Origin: Antedon bifida
Lineage: Eukaryota > Echinodermata > Crinoidea > Comatulida > Antedonidae
Assembly (NCBI GenBank): GCA_963402885.1
Contig: OY727099.1
Coordinates: 21,223,001-21,287,000 of the forward strand
Direction of reading: 5' to 3'
Length of the DNA stretch: 64,000 bases
Below the pieces are notes generated by a model. The model was not told the origin of the DNA. It saw only the letters and a program-made list of their open reading frames with translations, and made no database searches. The position numbers and the translations under genes were made by a program. This document shows positions 36,501 through 50,200 of the stretch, in pieces; within the stretch, counting starts at the first letter, position 1, and each line of letters begins with the position of its first letter.

Positions 36501-39500
36501 TAGGATTTAGTTTACCACTGTGTGCTACTATACCCATTTAGCAGCACTAGTGCACAGTGTTAATGAATAGGATTTAGTTTACCACTGTGCGCTACTATAC
36601 CCATTTTGGTAGCACTAGCGCACAGTGAAAATAAAAATGATTAGTTTACCACTGTGCGCTACTATACCCATTTTGGTAGCACAGGACGCACAGTGATAAT
36701 AAATAGGATATAGTTTACCAATGTGCGCTACTATACCCATTTGGTAGCACTAGCTCACAGTGTTAATAAACAAGATTTATTTTACCACTGTGCGCTACTA
36801 TACCCATTTTTGTAGCACTGGCGCACAGTGATAAGAAATGAGATTTTATTTAGCACTGTGCGCTACTGTACCAATTTTGGTATCACTAGCGCAAAGTGTT
36901 AATACATAGGACATAGTTTAGCACTGCGCGCTACTATACCCATAAAGTAGCATCAGCGAACAGTGTTAATAAATAGGATTTATTTTACCACTGTGCGCTA
37001 CTATACCCATTTGGTAGCACTAGTGCACATTGTTAATAATTAAGATTAGTTTACCACTGTGCGCTACTATACCCATTTTGGTAGCACTAGCGCACAGTGA
37101 AAATAAATATGATTAGTTTACCACTGTGCGCTACTATACCCATTTTGTTAGCACAGGACGCACAGTGATAATAAATAGGATATAGTTTACCAAATTTGCG
37201 CTACTATACTCATTTGGCAGCACTAGCTCACAGTGTTAATAAATACGATTTATTTTACCACTGTGCGCTACTATACCCATTTTTGTAGCATTGGCGCACA
37301 GTGTAAAGAAATGAGATTTTATTTAGTACTGTGCACTACTGTACCAATTTTGGTATTACTAGCGCACTTTAATAAAAAATAGGATTTCGTTTAGCACTGT
37401 GCTCTACTCTATCCATTTGTTAGCACTAGCTCACAGTGTTAATAAATAGGATATAGTTTAGTATTGTGCGCTACTATACCCATTTGGTAGCACTAGCGCA
37501 CAGTGTTAATAAATAGGATTTAGTTTATCACTGTGCTCTACAATACCCATTAAGTAGCATCAGCGCACAGTGTTAATAAATAGGATTTAGTTTACCACTG
37601 TGCGCTACTATACCCATTTGGTAGCACTTGTGCACAGTGTTAATAAATAAGATTAGTTTACCACTGTGCGCTACTATACCCATTTTGGTAGCACTAGCGC
37701 ACAGTGATAATAAATATGATTAGTTTACCACTCTGCGCTACTATACCCATTTTGGTAGCACAGGACGCACAGTGATAATAAATAGGATATAATTTACCAA
37801 TGTGCGCTATTATACCCATTTGGTAGCACTAGCTCACAGTGTTAATAAATAAGATTTTATTTAGCACTGTGCGCTACTGTACCAATTTGGTAGCACTAGC
37901 TCACAGTGTTAATAGGATTTAGTTTACCACTTTGCGCTACTATACCCATTTGGTAGCACTAGCACACAGTGATAATAAATATGATTAGTTCAACAATGTG
38001 CGCTACTATATCCATTTTTTGTAGAACTAGCGCATAGTGATAATAAATAGGATTAGTTTACCACTGTGTGCTATTATACCCATTTTGGTAGCACTAACGC
38101 ATAGTGTTAATAAATAAGATTTAGTTTACCACTGTGCGCTAGTATACCCGTTTTAGTAGCACTGGCTCACAGTGATAATAAATAGGATTTAGTAGCACGG
38201 TGCACTACTAAACCCATTTGGTAGCACTAGCGAGCAGTGTTAATAAATAAGATTTATTTTACTACTGTGCGCTACTATACCCATTTTTGTAGCACTGGCG
38301 TACAGTGATAATAAATAGGATTTTATTTAGCACTGTGCGCTACTGTACCAATTTTGGTATCACTAACGCACATTGATAATAAATAGGATTTAGTTTAGCA
38401 CTGTGCGCTACTATACCCATTTGGTAGAACTAGCTCACAGTGTTAATAAATAGGATTTAGATTACCACTGTGCGCTACTATACCCATTTGGTAGCACTAG
38501 CGCAGTGATAAAAAATGTGATTAGTTTACCACTGTGCGCTACTATACCCATTTGGTAGCACTAGCTCACAGTGTTAATAAATAGGATTTAGTTTACCACT
38601 GTGAGCTACTACAACCGTTTTGTTAGCACTAGCTCACAGTGTTAATAAATAGGATTTAGTTCAACAATGTGCGCTACTATACCCATTTTTGTAGCACTGG
38701 CGCAGAGTGATAATAAATAGGATTTAGTTTAGCACTGTGCGCTACTATACCCATTTGGTAGCACTAGCTCACAGCGTTAATAAATTGGATTTAGTTTACC
38801 ACTGTGCGCTACTATACCCATTTGGTAGCTCTAGCGCGTAGTGATAAAAAATAGGATTAGTTCAACAATGTGCGCAACTATATCCATTTTGGTAGCACTA
38901 GCGCATAGTGATAATAAATAGGATATAGTTTACCAATATGCGCTAATATAACCATTTGGTAGAACTAGCTCACAGTTTTAATAAATAGGATTTAGTTTAC
39001 CACTGTGCGCTACTATACCCATTTTTGTAGCACTGGCGTACAGTGATAATAAATAGGATTTTATTTAGCACTGTGCGCTACTGTACCAATTTTGGTATCA
39101 CTAACGCACATTGATAATAAATAGGATTTAGTTTAGCACTGTGCGCTACTATATCAATTTGGTAGCACTAGCGTACAGTGTTATTAAGTAGGATTTAGTT
39201 TACCACTGTGCGCTACTATACCAATTTGGTAGCACTAGCGCACAGTGTTAATAAATAGGATTTAGATTACCACTGTGCGCTTCAATACCCATTTAGTAGC
39301 ATCAGCGCACAGTGTAATAAATAGGATTTAGTTTACCACTGTGTGCTACTATACCTATTTGGTAGCACTAGTGCACAGTGTTAACAAATAGGGTTCGTTT
39401 ACCACTGTGCGCTACTATACCCATTTCTGTAGCACTAGCGCACAGTGAAAATAGATATGATTAGTTTACCACTGTGCGCTACTATACACTTTTTGGTAGC

Positions 39501-40755
39501 ACAGGATGCACAGTGATAATAAATAGGATATAGTTTACCAATGTGCACTACTATACTCATTTGGTAGCACTAGCTCACAGTGTTAATAAATAAGATTTAT
39601 TTTACCAGTGTGCGCTACTATACCCATTTTTGTAACAATGGCGCACAGTGATAAGAAATGAGATTTTATTTAGCACTGTGCGCTACTGTACCAATTTTGG
39701 TATCACTAGCGAACATTGATAAAAAATAGGATTTCGTTTAGCACTGTGCGCTACTATAGCCATTTGGTAGAACTAGCGCACAGTGTTAATAAGTAGGATT
39801 TAGTTTACATCTGTGCTCTACTATACCCATTGTGGTAGTACTTGCGCACAGTGATAATAAATAAGATTTAGTTTAGCACTGTGCGCTACTATATCCATTT
39901 GTTAGCACTAGCGCACAGCGTTAATAAAGAGGATATAGTTTAGCACTGCGCGCTACTATACCCATTTTGGTAGCACTAGCGCACAGTGATAATAAAGAGG
40001 ATTTAGTTTAGCACTGTTCGCTACTATACCCATTTGGTAGCACTAGCGCACAGTGTTAATAAATAGGATTCGTTTACCACTGTGCGCTACTATACCCATT
40101 TTTGTAGCACTAGCACACAGTGAAAATAAATATGATTAGTTTACCACTGTGCGCTACTATACCCATTTTGGTAGCACAGGACGCACAGTGAAAATAAATA
40201 GGATATAGTTTACTAATGTGCGCTACTATACCCATTTGGTAGCACTAGCGCACAGTGATAATAAATAGGATATAGTTTACTAATGTGCCCTACTATACCC
40301 ATTTGGTAGCAATAGCTCACAGTTTTAATAAATATAATTTAGTTTACCACTGTGCGCTACTATACCCATTTTAGTAGCACAGGCACAGTGATAAGAAATA
40401 GGATTTTATTTAGCACTGTGCGCTACTGTACCAATTTTGGTATCACTAGTGCACATTGATAATAAATAGGATTTAGTTTACCACTGTGCGCAACTATACC
40501 CATTCTGGTAGCACTAGCGCACAGTTTTAATAAGTAAGATTTAGTTTAGCACTGTTCGCTACTATACCCATTTGGTAGCACTAGCGCGCAGTGTTAATAA
40601 ATAGGATTCGTTTACCACTGTGCGCTACTATACCTATTTTTGTAGCACTAGCACACAGTGAAAATAAATATGATTAGTTTACCACTGTGCGCTACTATAC
40701 CCATTTTGGTAGCACAGGACGCACAGTGATAATAAATAGGATATAGTTTACTAAT
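30511..40755 (+). repeat. Satellite array 3
   Basis: Same monomer and orientation, about 150 copies. It starts with the 807-bp higher-order triplet (30694-33114). From there to about 37,500 larger mosaics of the same variants recur, and beyond about 37,500 the monomers are more mixed and diverged, without an obvious long period by eye. No other gene or element is seen. Confidence 0.97.
30694..33114 (+). repeat. 807-bp higher-order repeat, three tandem copies
   Basis: 30694-31500, 31501-32307 and 32308-33114 each hold about 12 monomers in the same order. The marker CCCATAAAGTAGCATCAGCG lies at 30851, 31658 and 32465, exactly 807 bp apart. Only a few substitutions separate the copies (GCGCAATGTG, GCGCAAATTG and GCGCAAAGTG at the same place). 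Confidence 0.92.
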
Positions 40756-40836
40756 TTTCATTTTTCATTTCATTTATTCCACATTTATTTAGTCATCAAT
40801 TACAGTACATCATAATTACAGTACAACTGAAAACAT

Positions 40837-40882
40837 GGATCCTGCATAAAAAAGCTGTAGCTTCGTTTTTTTTGTAGGACCC
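40837..40882 (-). promoter_or_regulatory. 3'-UTR nested stem-loop of element B
   Basis: On the element strand GGGTCCT (40882-40876) pairs with AGGATCC (40843-40837), one pair being G-U. The inner AAGC/GCTT stem (40852-40855 and 40860-40863) has a 4-base loop. The arrangement matches that of element A at 25051-25091 although the sequences differ. Confidence 0.7.
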
Positions 40883-40926
40883 TTTTACATAAGAACAAGT
40901 ATATAGAACTTAAATAAAACGTGTTG

Positions 40927-42890
40927 TTAATCAGCATATAGTGATAAAAAGTATTTTTTTACCTGTTTTTTTATACATTTATTTTGTTTCTTTAAAATAA
41001 CCGGTTTATTACCACCATTACAAGTGAATTCTTTCCACAATTTTGGTCCATATATGTGTATAAACTGTTGACTGCAAGTTAGTCTTGTGAAGGGAATTTC
41101 GAATTCAGTTTCTGTTCTGAGGTTATGAGTAGGCCTAATACTGTCACAGTAATTAAAAATATTTAAAATGTGATGTGGTAATTCATTGAATTTTACGTTT
41201 GCCATAAATCCTATGACGTTTACTTTGTAAATATCATAAACGTTTAATATTTTTAGTTTCTTAAACAGTGGCTCTGAGGCTTGTCTGGATTTAGAGAAGG
41301 TAATGCATTTTACAGCTCTCTTTTGGAGTTTTAGTATTACTTCTAACGTGCTCTTGTATGTATTTCCCCATATTAAGTTACCATACTGAAGGTGAGGTAA
41401 TACTAAGGTGTTATAAAGACTAATACGGACTTTATGAGGAAAGAATTCTCTTACTTTTAAAAGTATACCAGTTGCCCTAGACATTTTTTTCCTAATAAGC
41501 TGTATGTGATGTTTCCAGTTAAGATTTTCGTTTAAAATTACACCTAGAAATGTCACATTTTCTTTTCTATGTAATAACACATTATTCATTTTTATTTTAA
41601 ACTGGTTTTTGTCAAAGTACTTTTGGTTAGTTCTAAAAACAACGTAATTAGTTTTGCTGACATTCAGTAACAGCTTATTTGCTTTAAGCCATACGTTTAT
41701 TTTTTCTAGTTCAATATTCATAGTATGGTTTAACATTGTAGGGTCATCTCCCCTTGTTATACAAGTTGTGTCGTCAGCGAAACTAATTATATCTATTTTA
41801 CTACTTGCTCGATTTATATCATTGATGTAAATCAAAAACAAAAGTGGTCCTAAAACAGAGCCCTGTGGCACCCCTATATTGGTGTCTTTTAAACATGATG
41901 ATCTACCATTGGCATAAACATATTGTTTGCGGCCACTTAAATAGTTTCTAAACCACATTAAAACGATGCCTCTTATACCATAATGCGCCAATTTGCTCAA
42001 CAGAATACTGTGATCGATAATGTCAAACGCTTTTGACAAATCCATAAAGGTAGTAAGTGCATATTCCTTTTTTTCAAATGCATTTAATATTCTGTGGACC
42101 AAGTCGATCATAGCATGAGAAGTTGAGTGTTTGTTTCTAAATCCATATTGATTGTTGCTTAACACTTTAAATTTTGTAAGATAATTGTATAATTGATTAT
42201 GAATAATCTTTTCAAAAACTTTCGAAAAAATGGGCAACAGCGATATGGGACGATAGTTTGAGGCCAAATGGCGGTCCCCTTTTTTATGTATAGGAACTAC
42301 TTTGGAAATGTTCAACTTCCCTGGTATCAGTCCAGTTTGAAGTGATAAATTAAAAATATATGTCAGCGGCTTTAAAATGTTGTATTTTACTTCCTTTACA
42401 ACTTTTGCTGAAATGTCATCAAATCCGGGGGCTTTGTTTGAATCGAGAGATTCAATAACTTTTAGTACCTCCTCCTCATCAACATAGCAAAAAAACATTG
42501 AGTTGCGTTGTTGGTTTGTGAGGTATTCAGAATATTTTGTCGTAGTAGACTCAATATTGTCTCGAACCTCACAACCTACATTAATAAAATAATCATTAAT
42601 GTGATTTACAACATTTTCGCAACCATGTATAGTTTCATTGTTATGTGTAAAAGAAGATGGAACTTTAGTTTTTCCTTTATTCGGATCAATTACATCATTT
42701 ATAACATTCAATGTTTTTTTAATATTACCATTTGTTCGATTGAAAAGATTTTCATAATACATCTTTTTGGCGATTTTGCACGTGCGTGCAAAAGCTTTCT
42801 TAAATTCTTTATACGCATTTTTGTTTTTTACAGTAGGGTGTTTTATGAACCTTTTATACAGTACATGCTTTCTTTTACTAGACTTTCTTT
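40927..42890 (-). pseudogene. Element B endonuclease-linker and complete reverse transcriptase, uninterrupted
   Basis: A single open frame runs from the truncation point (SKRKSSKRKHVLYKRF) to TAA at 40927-40929. It includes the linker, then reverse transcriptase: SNKAPGFDDI, NYRPISLLPIFSKVFEKI, QYGFRNKHSTSHA, MDLSKAFDIIDH, GVPQGSVLGPLLFLIYINDI, the catalytic FADD, LLLNVSKTNYVVF, FLGVILNENLNWKHHI and the C-terminal LPHLQYGNLIWGN region. The endonuclease is lost. The frame remains open upstream into the satellite to 42969, so the first 25 or so residues of the longest reading (MGIVAHISKL and following) are translated satellite and not part of the protein. The catalytic residues are intact, but without endonuclease or promoter it is probably a dead copy. 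Confidence 0.9.
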
Positions 42891-43423
42891 TACTATACCC
42901 ATTTGGTAGCACTAGCGCACAGTGATAATAAATAGGATATAGTTTACTAATGTGCGCTACTATACCCATTTGGTAGCACTAGCGCACAGTGATAATAAAT
43001 AGGATATAGTTTACTAATGTGCCCTACTATACCCATTTGGTAGCACTAGCTCACAGTTTTAATAAATAGGATTTAGTTTACCACTGTGCGCTACTATACC
43101 CATTTTTGTAGCACAGGCACAGTGATAAGAAATAGGATTTTATTTAGCACTGTGCGCTACTGTACCAATTTTGGTATCACTAGCGCACATTGGTAATAAG
43201 TAGGAATTAGTTTACCACTGTGCGCAACTATACCCATTCTGGTAGCACTAGCGCATAGTGATAATAAATATGATTTAGTTTAGCACAGTGCCCTACTATA
43301 TCAATTTGGTAGCACTAGCGCACAGTTTTAATAAGTAAGATTTAGTTTACCACTGTGCGCTACTATACACATTGTGGCAGAACTTGCGCACAGTGATAAT
43401 AAATATGATTAGTTTACCACTAT
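42891..43423 (+). repeat. Satellite array 4
   Basis: About eight monomers between elements B and A copy 3, same orientation as the rest. No other feature is seen. Confidence 0.96.
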
Positions 43424-43464
43424 CAATCAAATCAAATCAAAATCAACATTTATTTCCAAAAAGG

Positions 43465-43505
43465 TGGCGTCACCAAAAAAGCAAAAGCTTGTGTCAGGGA
43501 CGCCA
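43465..43505 (-). promoter_or_regulatory. 3'-UTR nested stem-loop of element A (copy 3)
   Basis: TGGCGTC and GACGCCA at the same place relative to the tail as in copy 2. The loop differs from copy 2: GCAAAAGCTT on the plus strand replaces AGCGAAAGCTT, so the inner hairpin is altered by one base. Confidence 0.7.
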
Positions 43506-43678
43506 AAACAAAACATTCAAAAGCAGAACATATAAAATAAGACACAGAAATGAAAATAACAATAAAACGAAAAGCGGTACATATCAATTGCAGTATAAAT
43601 CATATTAATGCATTTTTACTATTGCTAAAGGTAAATATATTAACAAAAAAAACAAAAAAAAAACAAAAAACATGGCCT

Positions 43679-46600
43679 CTAAGTATTGTTTGATAATAAA
43701 TAATATTTAGCAATCTTTTTGAAACTATTTACATTTTGTATGTTTTGTAGCGAAAGAGGCAAAACATTCCAAAGTTTTGCACCAGAGTATCTAATACTTT
43801 GGTGAAATATGGTAGTCCTGTGTTTTGGGAGATGAATATAAGAGGATGACCTAGTGTTGTAGTTAATTAAACATTAAATTTAAACATATCGTAAAATCTA
43901 TGAGGATAATTATGATTAACACAGTTATGAACAAAAATATATTGCTGATAAGTATTTATATCTTTAAGTGTCATTATATTAAGTTCCTTAAATAGAGGAC
44001 CCGTATTAGCTGTAAAAGAAGATTTTGAAATTATTCGTATGATTCTTTTTTGGAGCAATGTTAATTTATTAAGATTAGATTGAAAAGTATTACCCCAGAC
44101 CACATTACAATATGAAAAATAAGGAAGAACAAGAGAATTATATAAGGTACGGAGGATATTTACAGGAACTAAACGTTTAATTCTGTTGATTACTCCTATA
44201 CTTTTAGATATTTTAGTCATTAATTCGTTGATATGGTATTTCCAAGTCAACTGCTCATCAATTAAGACACCGAGAAATTTTGTTTGTTCTACTCTTTGAA
44301 TGTCATCATTGTTAAGTACAATTTTTAAATTATCTACATCATCAGCCTTCTTTTTCTTATTACTAAAAATAATATAATTACATTTCTTTGAATTTAATGA
44401 TAATCTATTAACCTTAAACCATTCACAAATATAATGTAGTTGGTTGTTTGCAGTACGATATAATTCATAGATGTCATCATTACTGTAAAATATATTTGTA
44501 TCATCGGCATATAGTATAAATGAAAAAAGATCCGATGTCTTAAAAATGTCATTAACATATAAAATAAATAATAGTGGTCCAAGTAGCGATCCTTGTGGTA
44601 CTCCACATGTTATATTTTTCAGTTCCGACAGCAAAGATTCATATTTTGTACACTGGGATCGATTTTCAAGGTAACTTTTGAACCATTGTAAAGCAACACC
44701 ACGAATTCCATAATAACTTAACTTATATAATAAAATGTTATGGTTTATCGTATCAAATGCTTTGGATAGATCCAAAAAAATACCTATTGCATGTGATTTG
44801 TTCTCAAAAGCACTTATAATTCTATCTGTAAGATCCACCAGAGCCATTGAAGAAGAAAATTTGCTACGAAAACCATATTGACCATTATGAAGAATATCGT
44901 ACTTATCTAGAAAAGAAACAGTTCTAACAAAGGCAATACGTTCTAAAATTTTGGAGAAGCATGATAAAATAGAAATTGGTCTATAATTACTAATGTCTCC
45001 TTTGTCTCCAGATTTGTAAACGGGTGTAATCTTAGCTATTTTTAAAATAACCCAGCAGCTTTATTATTTTTAAAATTATTTATTATATCACATATTTCTT
45101 CTTCGGTCGTTGGAAAAAAGTACATTGAATGGTTGTTTGGTTGTTTTAAATAATCATTATAATCAGTGTTTCCAGAGGGAATTTTTCTATCAAGTGAGGG
45201 ACCAATTTTTGTAAAAAAGTCATTAAATGCATTTGCAATATCTTGCGGTTGATCCAAAGATCGACCATCACAAGTAAAATTAGTATTTTGCTTACATTTG
45301 ACTTTTCTGTTTAATAAATTATTTATTACATCCCATGTTTTCTTTATGTTCGATTTAGTATTGGAAAATTGGTCGTTATAATAAGCTAATTTATATGTTT
45401 TAACAAGAGTATTCAATTTATTTCTAAAGGTTTTATACTTTAACTCATTTGGGCCTGTTGGATATTTAAGAAACTTTTTATACAGTTTATTTTTATGATT
45501 AATAGACTGTAAAATCTCATTAGTCATCCATGGTTTTAATTTTCTCTTATTTTTGTTTTTAACAGTATGCAATGGAAAATTGTTTTGGTATACTGTTGTA
45601 AATTTGGATTGGAACAAATCATAAGCATTTTCAGGGTTAGACAAAGACATTACATCATCCCAACCGTTTGTAGCCAGATCTTGTTTAAAATTTTCAATAT
45701 TTAGAGGATTTATTAGGCGATACGACTGAATAGGGACGTCATTTTGAAATGAATCATTTATAAATGAAGTGATTTGAAAAATTGGTAGATGATCGCTAAT
45801 GTCACAGTATAATATACCACTTGTGACAGGTAGATCATGTGAATTAGTTATAATATTATCAATCAATGTAGCAGTAGTGTTTCGAGTCGGTCTATTTATT
45901 AAGGGTAAATAGAAATTACTATATAATATATTTAAAAAGTCTTGCGTTGAGTTTATACTCGTATATCGTAAAAGGTCTAAATTAAAGTCACCCATGATAT
46001 AGTTTAGCTTATTTTCTTTATCTATTGTTGTGAGTATTTTATCAAAATCGTCCACAAAGTGGTTACTGTTTACATCTGGTGGCTTATAAGCAACACCAAC
46101 AATAATATTCTTTCCATGATTTTGATTAATTTCAATAAAAATTGAATCACATGAAATATTTGTCAAGGAAATGTCATTTCGTTGAGTATATGATCTTAAG
46201 TTACTTACATACAAAGCAACCCCACCACCTACTCTACTGTTTCGATTTTTAGATAACAATGTATAGTTAGGTATATTTAACGGTGGACTATTTTCATTAC
46301 ACCATGTCTCCGAGATACCAATGATATCAAACTGAAAATGTAGAGTTTCAATAAATTCCATGATAGCATCCAAATTTTTTACGAGATTTCTTGCATTAAA
46401 GTGGATACTAGAAAAACTTTTTTGAGTATCTACTGTTTTAAATTTACATGCAAATTGATCACAAAGAAAATAATTAGAAAGGTTTGTGCAGTTTTTGTAG
46501 AAATTTTGGTCAGGATCTAGATCAAAGTTTTCTGCAAAATTTGTAATGGACTCAAACACATCAAATTTGAGTTCATTTAGTCGATTTGTATTATTGGTAT

Positions 46601-46703
46601 TTCCATTAATTCCTGAATCTGAATCGCTACCAGTAGTAGTAACTGGTGGGTTGCTCTTTGTATTATGAGTTGCTACTAAACAAGCCATATCACATGATAA
46701 CAT
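43679..46703 (-). pseudogene. Element A ORF2 copy 3: endonuclease complete, reverse transcriptase damaged
   Basis: ATG at 46703-46701 (MLSCDMACL). The endonuclease is complete with FNARNLV, ISETW, YKPPD, GDFN and SDH; a 6-bp in-frame loss changes TRITSNTATL to TRNTTATL. At about 45050 a net loss of 103 bp (relative to copy 1), with a few filler bases, removes the reverse transcriptase segment after NNKAAG and shifts the frame. The shifted frame carries NYRPISILS, FLDLSKAFDTINH, GVPQGSLLGPLLF, catalytic YADD and FLGVLIDEQLTW, and is open to 43867, where a small indel near 43868 gives a premature stop. The residual C-terminus (NTRSSSYIHLP onward) continues in another frame to TAG at 43681-43679. 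Confidence 0.92.
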
Positions 46704-47287
46704 AATAATATAGTCAATTCCAAAAATATAAATACCCAAGTGATTTTATACCTACAATAAATAAAATGATACCAGTACACTACATAAAATAAACAAAAAA
46801 AAAAGAAGGAACAAGTTAACGCATACTGCCGTTAAAAAGTAAATAAATAAATAAAATGTTAATAATACAATTGGGTTTGTAAATGTTCATTAATCAGATA
46901 AATAGTATGAATAATAATGCATGCAAAAAAAACAAAAAACACTAAATTGCGTAATATGGATATTTTGAATTGGGGCATCGGTAGAATATTAATCGTAATA
47001 AAATGAATATGTAGGCTACGTGTATATAATTTATAATAAGAATCGTAAAATCGTTTAGGCTTGGTTTTAATATTAGCCAAATACAGTACCATTACTATTA
47101 GTGTAATAGTGATAATAACAAAATGTGGGAATAATAATAATGTTGTTAATAATAATAATAATAATGTAATAATAATAATAATGATGATAATGCAGTATTA
47201 ACAATAAAAGGAAGAGATGGCAATAATAATAGTAATAAATAGTAGTCGTAATAATTACTATTCATAGTGAAAACTAAAACATTAATT
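46704..47287 (-). other. ORF1-ORF2 spacer of element A, copy 3
   Basis: Inverted counterpart of 17980-18650, with the shortest ATTT tract of the three copies. No gene is seen. Confidence 0.8.
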
Positions 47288-50200
47288 TACCCATTTTGGT
47301 AGCACAGGACGCACAGTAATAATAAATAGCAATAAAAAGGATATAGTTTACCAATGAGCACTACTATACCCATTTGATAGCACTTAGCTCACAGTGTTAA
47401 TAAATAGAATTTAGTTTACCACTGTGCGCTACTATACCCATTTTTGTAGCACTGGCGCACAGTGATAAGAAATAGGATTTTTTTTTAGCACTGAGCGCTA
47501 CTGTACCAAATTTGATATCACTAGCGCACATTGAAACTAAATAGGATTTAGTTTACCACTGTGCGCTACTATATACCCATTCTGGTAGAACTAGCGCATA
47601 GTGATAATAAATAGGATTTAGTTTTGCACTGTGCGCTACAATACCCATTTGGTAGCACTAGCGCACAGTGTTAATAAATAGGATATAGTTTACCATTGTT
47701 CGCTACTATACCCATTTTGGTAGCACTAGCGCACAGTGTTAATAAATAGGATTTAGTTTAGCACTGCGCGCTACTATACACATTTTGGTAGCACTAGCGC
47801 ACAGTGATAATAAAAAGGATTTAGTTCAGCACTGTGCGTTACTATACCCATTTGGTAGCACTAGCGCACAGTGTTAATACATAGGATTTAGTTTACCACT
47901 GTGCGCTACTATGCCCATTTTGGTAGCATTGGCGCACAGTGGTAATAAATATAATTTAGTTTTGCACTGTGCGCTACTGTACCCATGTTTGTATCACTAA
48001 CGCACATTAATAATAAATAGGTTTTAGTTTAGCACTGTGCGCTACTATATCAATTTGGTAGCACTAGCGTACAGTGTTAATAAGTAGGATTTAGTTTACC
48101 ACTGTGCGCTACTATACCCATTTGGTAGCACTAGCGCACAGTGTTAATAAATAGGATTTAGTTTACCACTGTGCACTACAATACCCATTTAGTAGCATCA
48201 GCGCACAGTGTAATAAATAGGATATAGTTTACCACTGTGTGCTACTATACCTATTTGGTAGCACTAGTGCACAGTGTTAATAAATAGGGTTCGTTTACCA
48301 CTGTGCGCTACTATACCCATTTTGGTAGCACTAGCGCACAGTGAAAATAGATATGATTAGTTTACCACTGTGCGCTACTATACCCATTTTTGTAGCACAG
48401 GCACAGTGATAAGAAATAGGATTTTATTTAGCACTGTGCGCTACTGTACCAATTTTGGTATCACTAGCGCACATTAATAATAAATAGGAATTAGTTTACC
48501 ACTGTGCGCAACTATACCCATTCTGGTAGCACTAGCGCATAGTGATAATAAATATGATTTAGTTTAGCACAGTGCCCTACTATATCAATTTGGTAGCACT
48601 AGCGCACAGTTTTAATAAGTAAGATTTAGTTTACCACTGTGCGCTACTATACCCATTGTGGCAGAACTTGCGCACAGTGATAATAAATATGATTAGTTTA
48701 CCACTATACGCTACTATACCTATTTTGGTAGCACAGGACGCACACTGATAATAAATAGCAATAAAAAGGATATAGTTTACCAATGTGCGCTACTATACCC
48801 ATTTGATAGCACTAGCTCACAGTGTTAAAAAATAGAATTTAGTTTACCACTGTGCGCTACTATACACATTTTTGTAGCACTGGCGCACAGTGATAAGAAA
48901 TACGATTTTTTTAGCACTGAGCGCTACTGTACTAATTTTGATATCACTAGCGCACATTGAAACTAAATAGGATTTAGTTTACCACTGTGCGCTACTATAT
49001 ACCTATTCTGGTAGCACTAGCGCATAGTGATAATAAATAGAATTTAGTTTTGCACTGTGCGCTACAATTCCCATTTGGTAGCACTAGCGCACAGTGTTAA
49101 TAAATAGGATATAGTTTACCATTGTTCGCTACTATACCCATTTTGGTAGCACTAGCGCACAGTGTTAATAAATAGGATTTAGTTTAGCACTGCGCGCTAC
49201 TATACACATTTTGGTAGCACTAGCGCACAGTGATAATAAAAAGGATTTAGTTTAGCACTGTGCGTTACTATACCCATTTGGTAGCACTAGCGCACAGTGT
49301 TAATACATAGGATTTAGTTTACCACTGTGCGCTACTATACCCATTTTGGTAGCATTGGCGCACAGTGGTAATAAATATAATTTAGTTTTGCACTGTGCGC
49401 TACTGTACCCATGTTGGTATCACTAACGCACATTAATAATAAATAGGATTTAGTTTAGCACTGTGCGCTACTATATCAATTTGGTAGCACTAGCGTACAG
49501 TGTTAATAAGTAGGATTTAGTTTACCACTGTGCGCTACTATACCCATTTGGTAGCACTAGCGCAAAGTGTTAATAAATAGGATTTAGTTTACCACTGTGC
49601 GCTACAATACCCATTTAGTAGCATCAGCGCACAGTGTAATAAATAGGATTTAGTTTACCACTGTGTGCTACTATATCTATTTGGTAGCACTAGTGCACAG
49701 TGTTTATAAATAGGGTTCGTTTACCACTGTGCGCTACTATACCCATTTTGGTAGCACTAGCGCACAGTGAAAATAGATATGATTAGTTTACCACTGTGCG
49801 CTACTATACACTTTTTGGGGGCACAGGATGCACAGTGATAATAAATAGGATATAGTTTACCAATGTGCGCTACTATACTCATTTGGTAGCACAAGCTCAC
49901 AGTGTTAATAAATAAGATTTATTTTACCAGTGTGCGCTATTATACCCATTTTTGTAGCACTGGCGCACAGTGATAAGAAATGAGATTTTATTTAGCACTG
50001 TGCGCTACTGTACCAATTTTGGTATCACTAGAGAACATTGATAAAAAATAGGATTTCGTTTAGCACTGTGCGCTACTATAGCCATTTGGTAGAACTAGCG
50101 CACAGTGTTAAAAAGTAGGATTTAGTTTACAACTGTGCTCTACTATACCCATTGTGGTAGTACTTGCGCACAGTGATAATAAATAAGATTTAGTTTAGCA

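Larger units (their letters stand above)
40756..42890 (-). mobile_element. 5'-truncated non-LTR retrotransposon, element B
   Basis: This minus-strand element has an ATGAA-type tail (plus strand TTTCATTTTTCATTTCATTT at the left edge) and is truncated at 42890. Comparison with intact monomers suggests no clear target duplication; about 6 bp (GTGCGC) of the target are missing between TTACTAAT and TACTATACCC. Protein and tail differ from A, C and D, so it is a separate family of the same broad group. Confidence 0.9.
43424..47287 (-). mobile_element. Non-LTR retrotransposon, element A copy 3 (minus strand, 5'-truncated in the spacer)
   Basis: The 3' tail is at the left (CAATCAAATCAAATCAAAATC). 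The 5' truncation at about 47287 lies just upstream of the ORF1-ORF2 spacer ATT runs. A 3-bp overlap (TAC, 47288-47290) is shared by element and satellite at this junction. Compared with intact monomers (for example near 48705), about 9-10 bp of target are missing instead of duplicated. It lacks the DNA transposon and the nonsense codon of copy 2 and has its own deletions. Confidence 0.94.

Noticed and set aside
40748..42900. TTACTA at both edges of element B as a target duplication
   Set aside because: The empty monomer reads TTACTAATGTGCGCTACTATACCC, so both edges can be explained by the two natural TACTA motifs in one monomer; a duplication is not needed.
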